The notes beneath the pieces were generated by a model. It was not told the origin of the DNA, ran no database searches, and was given only the letters and a program-made list of their open reading frames with translations. A program made the translations under genes and the position numbers. Positions 14,488-23,704 of a stretch of DNA of 25,482 nucleotides are shown one piece after another. Source of the DNA: Ruminococcaceae bacterium UBA3710 (GTDB lineage: Bacteria; Bacillota; Clostridia; Oscillospirales; Acutalibacteraceae). The stretch covers positions 1 to 25,482 of the forward strand of contig DFHZ01000034.1 in assembly GCA_002371985.1 (NCBI GenBank), read 5' to 3'. The first letter of the stretch is position 1; the number at the start of each line of letters is the position of its first letter.

Positions 14488-16200
14488 ATGAAGTTGGATA
14501 CAAGACTTGTATCATCGCTTGTTAAAATTTTTCCTGATGATATAAACGGAGAGGGGATTTCAAATGCCTCTATTATGCAAAATGAACCTTTTTCTTTTCA
14601 GATTGCATTTAAGAGTGAGGATGATGATATTGAAATAGTGCCTCTTTATATTAGAATTGAGAGTGATTTGGATATTAGCCTTATATCTCAGTATAAAATA
14701 GGATATGTGCCTCTAATTCGTGCAGACCATATGTTTGCTGACGAAAACTTCGAAAGAAAAACACCGGGTCTTTTTCCCGATGTACTATTAAAGCGTCAGA
14801 CTAATCCTGAAATTGTTGAAAACGGACCCCAGTGGTCGCCATGGGTTGAAAAGGATGAAGAACACAAATTAAGAACGATAAAAGATTCTTATCAGGCAGT
14901 TTGGTTTACAGTTAACGAAAACTGTGAAGAAATCAAAGCGGGTAACTATTACATAAAAATTAAGTTCTTCAATTCAATGGATAATAACTGTGTTTCGGAA
15001 GAAACACTTAATCTTGAAGTGATTGGTGCTAAATTACCTAAACAGAGTTTAATTTACACTTCTTGGTTCCATTGTGATTGTTTGGCTGATATGTATGGCA
15101 TTGAGGTTTTCTCTGATAGATTTTTTAAAATTATGCGTTCTTTTGTAACCGAAGCTGCAAAAACAGGTATGAATATGATTTTGTTACCTGCGTTTACACC
15201 GCCTCTTGATACGGGCATTGGAAACGAACGCAAAACGGTTCAGTTGGTTGGTGTAGAACTTTGTGACGGAAAATATAACTTCGATTTCTCACTAATGAAA
15301 AAATACATAAATTTGTGTAAAGAATGCGGAATAGAAAATTTTGAACACAGTCATTTTTTCACACAGTGGGGCGCTAAGCATGCACCAAAAATTATGGCTA
15401 CGGTAGACGGTGAATATAAAAGAATATTTGGTTGGGATACCGATGCCACAAGCGCCGAATACGCTTCTTTCTTAAAAGCGTATTTAAAAGAATTTAAAAT
15501 GCTTCTTAAAGAGTTTAATCTTGAAAAGAACATATTATTCCATATTTCTGATGAACCAAATGAAGAATGCGTTTCGTTCTATGAAAATGCGCAAAAAATC
15601 GTTGGTGAAGAAATAAAGGATTATATGTATGGCGATGCACTTTCACATTTTGAGTATTACGAAAAGGGCTATACTAAAAAGCCTATTGTTATAGTTGATT
15701 CCGAGGAAATGGATAAATTCATTAATAATTGTGATGATTATTGGGTTTATTATACAGGCAATCAGTTAAAGTGTGGTTGCTCTAACCGCATCATTCAAAC
15801 TCCGTCCGCCAGAAACCGAGTTTTAGGTCTTCAAATGTATGTTGGTGATGCAAAGGGATTTTTGCATTGGGGATATAACTATTATTACGATATTATAAGT
15901 CAAGGCATGTTTAATCCATTGCTTAATCCTTGTGGATATAATCAACTTGCAGGAACATCTTATCTTGTATATCCGGATACAAGAGGAAAAGCGATTCCTT
16001 CACTTAGATTAAAAGTTTTTTACGAGGGTCTTAATGATTACAGAGCATTACAATTGTTAGAATCATTGATAGGAAGAGAAGAGACACTTAAATTTATTAA
16101 AGATACCATTGGCGAAGTGAGTTATAAATTCTGCCCGTCAGGTAAACAGTTATTCCAGTTCCGCGAAAAATTAAACAAAGAAATATCTAAAAACATATAA
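14488..16200 (+). CDS. GH123-like glycoside hydrolase (DUF4091), probable beta-N-acetylgalactosaminidase
   Basis: The 570-residue protein has a beta-rich N-terminal domain (about 1-185) and a TIM-barrel catalytic domain of the GH123/DUF4091 type. Its C-terminal signature is SLRLKVFYEGLNDYRALQLLESL. The Asp-Glu pair used by GH123 for substrate-assisted hydrolysis of beta-GalNAc is seen as Asp355-Glu356 in FHISDEPNEE. Aromatic residues around FLHWGYNYYYD would line the sugar site. ATG 14488 has AAAGGAGAG six bases upstream. There is no signal peptide, so it works on imported oligosaccharides. The following genes process N-acetylated hexosamine phosphates, which supports a GalNAc or GlcNAc substrate. 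Other DUF4091 specificities cannot be excluded. Confidence 0.75.
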   Translation: MKLDTRLVSSLVKIFPDDINGEGISNASIMQNEPFSFQIAFKSEDDDIEIVPLYIRIESDLDISLISQYKIGYVPLIRADHMFADENFERKTPGLFPDVLLKRQTNPEIVENGPQWSPWVEKDEEHKLRTIKDSYQAVWFTVNENCEEIKAGNYYIKIKFFNSMDNNCVSEETLNLEVIGAKLPKQSLIYTSWFHCDCLADMYGIEVFSDRFFKIMRSFVTEAAKTGMNMILLPAFTPPLDTGIGNERKTVQLVGVELCDGKYNFDFSLMKKYINLCKECGIENFEHSHFFTQWGAKHAPKIMATVDGEYKRIFGWDTDATSAEYASFLKAYLKEFKMLLKEFNLEKNILFHISDEPNEECVSFYENAQKIVGEEIKDYMYGDALSHFEYYEKGYTKKPIVIVDSEEMDKFINNCDDYWVYYTGNQLKCGCSNRIIQTPSARNRVLGLQMYVGDAKGFLHWGYNYYYDIISQGMFNPLLNPCGYNQLAGTSYLVYPDTRGKAIPSLRLKVFYEGLNDYRALQLLESLIGREETLKFIKDTIGEVSYKFCPSGKQLFQFREKLNKEISKNI

Positions 16201-16214
16201 GGGAGAAATTTAAA

Positions 16215-17066
16215 ATGGAAAATTACAATCTTATAGCACCCGAAAAATTGGGTGAAGGCTCAAGTATTAAATTAGATGTATCAATAGCAGAGGTAGATAT
16301 TTACTGGAAGGTTGCTATTGAAGTATTAAAAGTTATTGCTGAAAACAATAAGAAGGGTGAGCCTACTGTAATGGTAGTGCCTTATGGCCCTTTGGGTCCA
16401 TATTTCAGACTTGCCGAACTTGTTAATAAATACAGAATTTCTTTAAAGAACTGTGTATTTATCAATATGGACGAGTATTTAAAGGATGACAAAACCTATC
16501 TTGATAAGACAGATGCTCTTTCTTTCCGTGGCGGTATGGATAGAATTTTTTATGGTGTTGTTGACGAGGAGTTAAATGTTCTCCCCGAAAACAGAATTTT
16601 CCCAGACCCTGAGCATCCGGAAAAGGTTATGGAAATAATTGAGAAGTACGGAAAACTTGACATGGTATTCGGCGGTGTTGGTATTAACGGTCACTATGCA
16701 TTTAACGAGCCACCCGAGGCTGATGAAATTTGCGATAATGAAGAATTTGCAAACAGACCTACAAGAGTATTAAAAATTAGCCGTGAAACCAGAACAATTA
16801 ATGCATATATGAACTGCGGTGCAGACCTTAACGCAATTCCTACATACTGCATTACTGTTGGTATGAAAGAAATTATGATGGCTAAAAAGGTTATTATGAT
16901 TATGCCTCGTGACTGGAATGCAGGCGCTTTGAGAAAGATTTTACACGGAGAAATTACTGCAAAAGTTCCTTGCTCACTCTTTAGAAATCATAAGGACGCT
17001 ACTATTTATACATTAACAGAAGCTACCAAGTGTCCTATTCCTGAAATCAGAGTTTATAACAAATAA
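16215..17066 (+). CDS. NagB/AgaI-like hexosamine-6-phosphate deaminase
   Basis: It probably converts glucosamine- or galactosamine-6-phosphate to the ketose 6-phosphate and ammonia. The 283 residues carry NMDEY (84-88, with Asp86 at the position of E. coli NagB Asp72) and GVGINGHYAFNEPP (154-167). In E. coli NagB the second motif is G-x-D-G-H. Here Asp141 is replaced by Asn158, while His160 and Glu165 are kept. As I recall, E. coli AgaI, the galactosamine-6-phosphate enzyme, also has Asn there. With a GH123-like gene upstream, this favours galactosamine-6-phosphate. AAGGGAG precedes the start, 14 bases after the hydrolase gene. Confidence 0.8.
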   Translation: MENYNLIAPEKLGEGSSIKLDVSIAEVDIYWKVAIEVLKVIAENNKKGEPTVMVVPYGPLGPYFRLAELVNKYRISLKNCVFINMDEYLKDDKTYLDKTDALSFRGGMDRIFYGVVDEELNVLPENRIFPDPEHPEKVMEIIEKYGKLDMVFGGVGINGHYAFNEPPEADEICDNEEFANRPTRVLKISRETRTINAYMNCGADLNAIPTYCITVGMKEIMMAKKVIMIMPRDWNAGALRKILHGEITAKVPCSLFRNHKDATIYTLTEATKCPIPEIRVYNK

Positions 17067-18235
17067 TGAATAGTTTACTTATAAAAAATGCGAATGTGGT
17101 TTTCCCTGATGAGGTGAAACTTACAAGTGTTTTAATAGGAGACGGAATAATATCTGCAATTGGTTATCAAGGCAAAGCAGATAGAGAAATAGATGCTAAA
17201 GGTAATTATCTTTTAGCAGGTTTTATTGATATTCACGTTCACGGCGGTGGTGGAGCAGACTTTATGGATGCGACCCCTGAAGCCTTTGAAATAGCAGTGA
17301 AATCTCACCTTGAACACGGAACAACAACTCTTTTACCAACTGCAATGACCGCAATCGAAAGTGATTTAACTGATTTCTTAAATGCTTTTAAGGAATTTAA
17401 AAGTAAAAGTGAATATTCCGCTTTAACACCGGGAGTTCATTTGGAAGGACCGTATTTTTCGGGGGCTAATGCTAAAAGCAGTGGCGCTCAACCGAGCGGA
17501 CTTTTAAGACTTCCTGATGAAGCTGAAATGAATAGGCTATTAAAAGTGGCAGACGGTGATATTCTTCGTTGGGATGCAGCACCAGAACTTGAGGGAAGCG
17601 AAATGTTTGCAAGAAAATGCAAAGAGAACAATATAATATGTTCAATAGCACATTCCGCTGCCACAAGTGAAGAAGCTCAAAAGGGAATAGATAACGGTTT
17701 TTCGCATGTAACCCATTTTTACAATGCGGTGACTACATATCGCAAAGAAGGACAAAAGGTACTTGCTGGTGTTGTTGAGGCTACTTATCTTAATGAAGAT
17801 GTAACAGTTGAGCTTATCTGCGACGGAAGACATATTCCGAGAGATATTTTAAGATTAGCGCTTAAAATTAAGGGAGCAGAAAAGGTTGCGGCTATTACCG
17901 ACGGTATGAGAATTGCAGGAACTAATATGCAAAACGGAAAGCTCGGCTCTCTTAAAAACGGCACAGATGTTATAGTTGACGATACAGTTGCAAAACTGCC
18001 CGATATGTCATCTTATGCGGGAAGCATCGCAACAATGGACAGATGCCTAAAAGTTCTTGTCAAGGACTACGGAATTAATATTGTAACCGCTTCTAAAATG
18101 CTGTCGAAAGCACCAAGCAATATTCTCGGGTTTGATAATAAGGGAAGCATTGAAATTGGAAAGGATGCAGATCTTGTGGTTTTTGACAATGATTTTAAAT
18201 TGCGAAATGTGATTGTAAAAAGTTTTATACAATAA
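17066..18235 (+). CDS. nagA: N-acetylhexosamine-6-phosphate deacetylase
   Basis: It removes acetate from N-acetylglucosamine-6-phosphate, or from the galactosamine form if the locus is for GalNAc. The 389 residues fit NagA. The metal motif is HVHGGGG (His57, His59) and the family motif is HLEGPYFSG with Glu127. His196 (SIAHSAAT) and His217 (THFYNA) are the other ligands, and catalytic Asp279 lies in AITDGM. The C-terminus has SKAPSNILGFDNKGSIEIGKDADLV. The ATG overlaps the stop of the upstream gene by one base (TAATG) with no separate ribosome site, so translation is coupled. It is the last intact gene of the operon, and no clear terminator follows. Confidence 0.92.
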   Translation: MNSLLIKNANVVFPDEVKLTSVLIGDGIISAIGYQGKADREIDAKGNYLLAGFIDIHVHGGGGADFMDATPEAFEIAVKSHLEHGTTTLLPTAMTAIESDLTDFLNAFKEFKSKSEYSALTPGVHLEGPYFSGANAKSSGAQPSGLLRLPDEAEMNRLLKVADGDILRWDAAPELEGSEMFARKCKENNIICSIAHSAATSEEAQKGIDNGFSHVTHFYNAVTTYRKEGQKVLAGVVEATYLNEDVTVELICDGRHIPRDILRLALKIKGAEKVAAITDGMRIAGTNMQNGKLGSLKNGTDVIVDDTVAKLPDMSSYAGSIATMDRCLKVLVKDYGINIVTASKMLSKAPSNILGFDNKGSIEIGKDADLVVFDNDFKLRNVIVKSFIQ

Positions 18236-18289
18236 AATCATTAAAGTTGATATAGATTTGTTGGTAGTATACGCACCATACGAAAAGAT

Positions 18290-18460
18290 TGATGAAAATA
18301 AACTTTTAAACGAGAGTTGTTATTATTTCTTATTTGCCATTATGTCTTGGTGTGTAGGTTTTAATGAGTTTATGCCTTATGCCATCTGTTTGAGGCGCAC
18401 CTCGAACAGTGTGGGCGTGGGATTTTCAGTATTGCCAAGCCGTTTTGTAAATTCTAAGCC
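18290..18460. other. GC-richer stretch of unknown origin
   Basis: Between the nagA end and a deacetylase remnant lies a stretch, richest at about 18380-18450, that is less AT-rich than its surroundings. It contains GAGG-CGCA-CCTC (18392-18403). Read on the minus strand it gives NGLEFTKRLGNTENP then TPTLFEVRLKQMA, a stop, and GINSLKPTHQDIMANKK, with no start codon. It looks like a fragment of a repeated or inserted element, but I cannot name it. Confidence 0.3.
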
Positions 18461-18613
18461 GTTAAGGAAAAGACACTTGCGGATCTCGATGTAATTCTGC
18501 CCGAACTTAAAAACAGAGGATATATTTTAACAACCCCGAAAGAATTGTTTAAGATTAAAGGCATTAACAACATACCTTTGGGAATTAATATTGATAATGT
18601 CAATTTCGTGTAA
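18461..18613 (+). pseudogene. C-terminal remnant of a polysaccharide deacetylase
   Basis: Fifty codons read VKEKTLADLDVILPELKNRGY then ILTTPKELFKIKG and end in a stop at 18611-18613. The segment LDVILPELKNRGY-x-L-x-T-x-x-E-L is the usual last helix and strand of NodB-type deacetylases. The catalytic part is missing, and unrelated sequence stands in its place. Confidence 0.5.
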
Positions 18614-18633
18614 AACTTTTATTTTATAAAAGG

Positions 18634-19491
18634 ATGGTGAGCCACTTGCCTGATAAAACACTTTGGGATTTTGGATTTCATGCAGAATTCTGTGAAAACA
18701 ATTTCTGGAATCATACGATCACACACAATCATTTTCATAATTTATATGAGTTGTATTATCTCGTTGAAAATGAAGTTATTTATTTTGTCGAAGATAAAGT
18801 GTATTTAGTTAAACCAGGTATGGTGGTTGTTATACCGCCTAACAGAAAACACGCAACATTTCCTGTTAACAACGATATAATGAAAAGATATTTAATATAT
18901 TTGCCCGAATATTTTGTTGAAGAATTTTTAAAAGATGATGCTGTTTTGTTGAATAGAATTTCTTCTAAACCGATCATAGTAGATAATGATAACAAGATGA
19001 TTGAGCATTTTTTCAAGAAAATTATTGAAGAGTTTAAGAAGCCAAACGGCAGTATCGCTATACAAAAGACATTGATTGGGGAATTACTTGTAACCTTGAA
19101 TGGCTATTATGGTGATGAAAAGAAATCTGAATTTTCATCCGAAACAAATAAAATAGCATCGGGTACTATAAGTTTAATTACAAGATATATTAACGACAAT
19201 TTTTCGAAAAAAATTACGTTGGAAACTTTATCTAATGAGTTTTTTCTGCATCCGTCATATATAAGTCGAATTTTTAAGAAAAAACTTAATATTTCATTTT
19301 CGGCATTCTTAAGAAATATAAGAATCAATAAGGTAATGGACTACCTTAAGAATACGGATTATACAATAACGGAAATAGCCCAAAAGACTGGATTTGATTC
19401 TTTAACATCACTTTGTCGTGTTTTTAAGAAAAACGTTGGAATGTCGCCTTTAAGGTACAGAATTTTATACAAGAATACCAACCTTGAATAG
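18634..19491 (+). CDS. AraC-family transcriptional regulator with cupin domain
   Basis: The 285-residue protein has an N-terminal cupin (HNHFHNLYELYYLVENEVIYF, then VKPGMVVVIPPNRKHA) and two C-terminal AraC helix-turn-helix motifs (ITLETLSNEFFLHPSYISRIFK and ITEIAQKTGFDSLTSLCRVFKK), ending VGMSPLRYR. The start is uncertain. AAAGG directly touches ATG 18634, and TTG 18646 behind AGGATGGTGAG is also possible and would remove four residues. The GH3 gene follows 40 bases later on the same strand, so it probably heads or controls the hydrolase set and perhaps the transporter at the window end. Confidence 0.86.
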   Translation: MVSHLPDKTLWDFGFHAEFCENNFWNHTITHNHFHNLYELYYLVENEVIYFVEDKVYLVKPGMVVVIPPNRKHATFPVNNDIMKRYLIYLPEYFVEEFLKDDAVLLNRISSKPIIVDNDNKMIEHFFKKIIEEFKKPNGSIAIQKTLIGELLVTLNGYYGDEKKSEFSSETNKIASGTISLITRYINDNFSKKITLETLSNEFFLHPSYISRIFKKKLNISFSAFLRNIRINKVMDYLKNTDYTITEIAQKTGFDSLTSLCRVFKKNVGMSPLRYRILYKNTNLE

Positions 19492-19531
19492 ATTATATTT
19501 CAGGTTTGAAAATATAAAAGGAGAGTGCTTA

Positions 19532-21682
19532 ATGTTTACCGACTACGATCAAATAATTGACAATTTAATTGAAGAAATGTCTTTAGATGAAAAAATCGGT
19601 CAATTGAATCAGATAACAGGACCTCTCGAAGAATCACAAATAGAGGATATAAAAACTGCTATCAGAAACGGTCAAGTCGGTTCAATTATTTTGGCACGTT
19701 CTTCTACTGCGGGAAATGATCCTCAGGGCCACGTTAATCTGGAACTTTATAACGAACTTCAAAGAGTGGCTGTTGAAGAGAGCAGACTTAAAATCCCCAT
19801 GATTTACGGTAGGGATGTTATCCATGGTCATAGAACAGTTTATCCTATACCGCTTGCATCTGCGGCAGCTTTTAATGAAGAACTATTAGAAGAATGCTAC
19901 AGAAATATTGCAACAGAGGCGGCAAGTGACGGTATACATTGGACCTTTTCTCCTATGCTTGACCTTTGTCATGACCCAAGATGGGGCCGAATAATAGAAG
20001 GACCCGGTGAAGACCCTTATGTTGGAGCTTGTATGGCAAGAGCGTGTGTAAAAGGCTTTCAGGGCAAAAGCCTTAAAAATAAGGATAGCCTTGCTGCTTG
20101 TGCTAAGCATTATATAGGTTATGGTGCAAGTGAGGGCGGCAGGGATTATCATCGCACAGAAATTGCTGATGCTACACTATATAATTATTTTATTCCCGCT
20201 TTTAGAGAGGCTGTTAATGCCGGCGTTTCAACCGTTATGTCGTCTTTTAACGATATAAGCGGAGTGCCTGTCACAGGAAGTAGAAAACACTTAACCGATA
20301 TTTTAAGAGGAAAACTTTCTTTTGAGGGCTTTGTTGTTTCTGATTGGGGAGCAGTTGAGCAGTTGCAGAAACAGGGTGTAGCAGATTCTCGTGCCGATTG
20401 TGCTAAAGTCGCTATTAATGCAGGATTAGACCTTAATATGTGCGACAGATGTTATATCGAAGAACTTAAACAATTGGTTATCGACGGCGAAGTTTCAGAA
20501 GAAACGGTAAATATTGCAGTTAAGCGGATTTTAAGGGTGAAATTTGCTATAGGTTTATTTGAAAGACCTTATCGCGAAAATTTCAGTTACGACAGAGAAA
20601 AACACCTCGGAAATTCAAGAAAATTAGCAATTGAGTCAATGGTTTTGCTTAAAAACGATAATGTTTTACCATTGAAAAAAGATACTAAAATTGCATTGAT
20701 GGGACCATTTACTCATGAAAAAAGAAGTCTGCTTGGTAGTTGGGTGTTAGACGGTGACGAAGAAGAAACACCAAGTCTTTTTGAGGCTATGACGAATGTT
20801 TTAGGTGAAGATAATTTCGATTGTCAAAGCAATTCAAGATTTTATGATGATACAAACTATATTTATCCTAATGCTGATGTTGTTGTAATGGCATTAGGCG
20901 AGAGTAACTTTGCAACAGGTGAAAATCGCGCAGTTTCGGATATTTCATTAAGTCTTTCTCAAAGAGAACTTATTGATAAGATTCACGCAACGGGCAAAAA
21001 AATAGTCGGCGTTTTCTTCTGCGGAAGACCTATAGCTATGGAAGGTGTTGCAGATAAGTTAGATGCAGTGCTTTATGCTTGGCATAGTGGCAGTGAAACA
21101 GCTAATGCGGTTTGCGATATTTTATTTGGGAATGCTGTACCGAGCGGTAAAACTGCGGTTACATTCCCAAGAAAATCGGGACATATTCCGCTTTATTATA
21201 ATGTTACTTCAAGTGGACGACCGGTTGACTGTTATTATAATGAAAATCCTGGAAACTGTTATCTTGACAGTACACCGACCCCTTATTATCCGTTTGGATA
21301 TGGCTTATCATATACAACATTTAATTATGGCGAGATAAAATTAAATAAAAATTCGATTTCACTTGAAGATTTGAAATCGGGTAATAATTTCGAAATATCA
21401 ATTAATATATCAAATTCGGGCGATTTTGACGGTAAAGAAACCGTGCAACTTTATATTAGAGACAAAGTTGCTTCGATTATGCGCCCAATTAGAGAATTAA
21501 AACAATTTAAAAAGCCTTTTATTAAAAAGGGCGAAACAGTGAAAGTGAATTTCAGTTTAGGATATAAAGATTTAGGATTTTATGATGAAAACGGAAATTA
21601 TTTAGTAGAAAAAGGCGAGTTTCAAATTTTTGTTGGAGAAAATTGCCTTACAGAAAATTTTGTTACAGTAAAACTAAATTAG
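19532..21682 (+). CDS. glycoside hydrolase family 3 (beta-glucosidase/xylosidase type)
   Basis: The 716-residue cytoplasmic enzyme has the three GH3 parts. The N-terminal barrel (about 1-310) includes GRDVIHGHRT, FSPMLDLCHDPRWGRI and KHYIGYGASEGGRDYHRTEI. The C-terminal sandwich (about 355-570) follows, then a fibronectin-III-like domain (about 600-716) starting after FGYGLSYTTF. The nucleophile is Asp271 in VVSDWGAV. The KH-x8-GGRDY form differs from the KH-[FI]-PG-x-G of beta-N-acetylglucosaminidases, so a beta-gluco- or xyloside is more likely. ATG 19532 has AAAGGAGAG at the right distance. A longer frame from 19484 would overlap the AraC gene. No signal peptide is seen. Confidence 0.9.
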   Translation: MFTDYDQIIDNLIEEMSLDEKIGQLNQITGPLEESQIEDIKTAIRNGQVGSIILARSSTAGNDPQGHVNLELYNELQRVAVEESRLKIPMIYGRDVIHGHRTVYPIPLASAAAFNEELLEECYRNIATEAASDGIHWTFSPMLDLCHDPRWGRIIEGPGEDPYVGACMARACVKGFQGKSLKNKDSLAACAKHYIGYGASEGGRDYHRTEIADATLYNYFIPAFREAVNAGVSTVMSSFNDISGVPVTGSRKHLTDILRGKLSFEGFVVSDWGAVEQLQKQGVADSRADCAKVAINAGLDLNMCDRCYIEELKQLVIDGEVSEETVNIAVKRILRVKFAIGLFERPYRENFSYDREKHLGNSRKLAIESMVLLKNDNVLPLKKDTKIALMGPFTHEKRSLLGSWVLDGDEEETPSLFEAMTNVLGEDNFDCQSNSRFYDDTNYIYPNADVVVMALGESNFATGENRAVSDISLSLSQRELIDKIHATGKKIVGVFFCGRPIAMEGVADKLDAVLYAWHSGSETANAVCDILFGNAVPSGKTAVTFPRKSGHIPLYYNVTSSGRPVDCYYNENPGNCYLDSTPTPYYPFGYGLSYTTFNYGEIKLNKNSISLEDLKSGNNFEISINISNSGDFDGKETVQLYIRDKVASIMRPIRELKQFKKPFIKKGETVKVNFSLGYKDLGFYDENGNYLVEKGEFQIFVGENCLTENFVTVKLN

Positions 21683-21697
21683 AAAGCAGGAAATAAT

Positions 21698-23698
21698 ATG
21701 TCAAATTTCATTCCATATCCCTTTTACCACGATGATGTGCCGATTGACATTTCGTTTGTTTTTGAGGACGAAAAACCCGCCGGAAAACACGGTTTTTTAA
21801 AGGTAAAGGGTAAAGATTTTGTGTTTGAAGACGGAACAAAGGTTAAATTTTGGGGAACGAACTTTAACGGTTGGGGATGCTTTCCTGAACACGATTATGC
21901 TGAAAAGTTAGCAAAGAGAATTGCTAAACTTGGTATAAATCTCGTTAGATTCCATCAGTTAGACGCACAATGGCATACACCCAATATCTTCAGCTTCACA
22001 AAAGGCAAAAGAGTAACAGGAGGTAAACTTGACCCCATTAGTATGGATAGACTTGACTACCTCATTTATTGCCTTAAAAACGAGGGCATTTACTGCTATA
22101 TGGATATGTTTACGTATAGAAAGTTCAAGTCGGATGAGGGTGTAGAAAACGCAAAAGCATTGAGCGATGCTGCAAAGTGTATGAGTGTTTTCAGTGATAA
22201 ACTAATCGAACTTCAAAAGCAATTCTGCGAAGAATTATGGACACACGAAAATCCGTATACCAAGTTAAAATATGCAGATGACCCTGTTTTTGTTATGGCA
22301 GAAATCTGCAATGAATGTGACTTGTTTTCTGGGGGTCAGTTTAAGAATCTTGTTGAACCCTATAAAACCGAATTCATAAATAAGTTCGATAGTTGGCTTA
22401 AAGAAAACGGATATGAAGAAAAGGTAGAAGATTTCGACATTTTCGATTTCAACAATGAGATTTTAATTGATTTTAAAATTTATCTCCAAGAGCGTTATTA
22501 CGATGAAATGTATTCGCTAATGAGAAAATGCGGTATAAAGTTCCCGATAACAGGCAATAACTGGCAGTCTACTCCTGCTAACGCAAAAACTCAGCTTATG
22601 ACCGATTATTTTGACGGTCACGCTTATCACTACAGTTGGAGCTGGAAAGAATTCGAAAAGCGTTGCGCAAACAATTCAATAACTAAAAATGATGTTAATG
22701 CTGTTGTAAACAGTAGCAACGATGACATAGTTACTCCGTATTCATACCTTTGGTCTTGCGCTGTATTGGCAACAGAAAATAAACCTACATTTGTTTCCGA
22801 ATGGGATATGCCTTGGCCTAATCATTATAGAGCAGAATCAGTGCTATATTCGGCAGCTTTAGGTTTGCTTCAAGGTTGGTCTGGTTTTGCTATTCACACC
22901 TATTCGTATTCTTCAAGACTAGATAGAATGGATACGATAGGAAGGGAAATCACATCTGAGAAAATAGGCGGAGTACCTTATCGTCAAGGTGTTTTTAGCG
23001 CTTGGAATGACCCTGCTAAATTTGGGCTATTCTATCACGCGGCGCTAATGACCAGACGCGGTGATGTGTCAATGGCTAAAAATACCATTAAACTCAAACC
23101 TTTTTCAAGAACTGATTGGAATCACGATGAGGTTATGGCAAATATCGAAAAATCCGCTATTATATCTGACCTTTCATTTGAAAGCTTTTCTTCTAAAGAT
23201 GAAAAACCTGTTTTTGAAAATGAGATTATTTCAGATACAAAAGAGCTTCTCATTGACCGCAAGAAAAACTACGGATATATCAATACACCAAAAACCAAAT
23301 GCGCTTACGGTTTCTTAGGTAAAAATAGAGAAATAGAACTTTCAGGTGTTAAAATTAACTGTGAAACTGATTTTGCGGTTATTGCAATGAGTTCGCTCTC
23401 GGATGATGATATTAAAAATTCGGATAATATCTTGCTTACAACTGTGGGCAGAGCGCAAAATACTGATGCTAAGTTTATGGGTGATTTAACTGTTGACCAG
23501 GGTAAACCGCCTATAACAGTAGAAGTTATAAAGGCGGAAATCGAAATTGAAACCGATGTTGACGGTATGACTGTTTGGGCTATCAGTCCCGAAGGTTTCT
23601 ATATCGGAACCGTTCCCGCTGTCTTTGAGAACGGAAAACTTAAATTCACTGTAGGCAACACTTCACAGTCAATGTATTATCTAATTGTAAAGGAGTAA
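21698..23698 (+). CDS. clan GH-A glycoside hydrolase, family not assigned
   Basis: The 666 residues begin with a small beta region (FLKVKGKDFVFEDGTKVKFWG), then a TIM barrel whose first helix is AEKLAKRIAKLGINLVRFH. The two carboxylates of retaining clan GH-A enzymes are visible: acid/base Glu206 in AEICNECD and nucleophile Glu368 in FVSEWDMPW. Tyr and His residues in FDGHAYHYSWSW and AIHTYSYSS would lie in the cleft. A beta-sandwich tail (about 530-666) ends the protein. It resembles GH5- and GH39-like proteins called simply glycosyl hydrolase. I cannot name a substrate. GCAGGAAATAAT before the ATG serves as ribosome site. It follows GH3 after 15 bases. Confidence 0.78.
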   Translation: MSNFIPYPFYHDDVPIDISFVFEDEKPAGKHGFLKVKGKDFVFEDGTKVKFWGTNFNGWGCFPEHDYAEKLAKRIAKLGINLVRFHQLDAQWHTPNIFSFTKGKRVTGGKLDPISMDRLDYLIYCLKNEGIYCYMDMFTYRKFKSDEGVENAKALSDAAKCMSVFSDKLIELQKQFCEELWTHENPYTKLKYADDPVFVMAEICNECDLFSGGQFKNLVEPYKTEFINKFDSWLKENGYEEKVEDFDIFDFNNEILIDFKIYLQERYYDEMYSLMRKCGIKFPITGNNWQSTPANAKTQLMTDYFDGHAYHYSWSWKEFEKRCANNSITKNDVNAVVNSSNDDIVTPYSYLWSCAVLATENKPTFVSEWDMPWPNHYRAESVLYSAALGLLQGWSGFAIHTYSYSSRLDRMDTIGREITSEKIGGVPYRQGVFSAWNDPAKFGLFYHAALMTRRGDVSMAKNTIKLKPFSRTDWNHDEVMANIEKSAIISDLSFESFSSKDEKPVFENEIISDTKELLIDRKKNYGYINTPKTKCAYGFLGKNREIELSGVKINCETDFAVIAMSSLSDDDIKNSDNILLTTVGRAQNTDAKFMGDLTVDQGKPPITVEVIKAEIEIETDVDGMTVWAISPEGFYIGTVPAVFENGKLKFTVGNTSQSMYYLIVKE

Positions 23699-23704
23699 TT
23701 TATT

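Noticed and set aside
18258..18494. A 78-residue plus-strand protein
   Set aside because: It runs across the GC-richer stretch into the deacetylase remnant in the wrong frame, with no ribosome site and no similarity.
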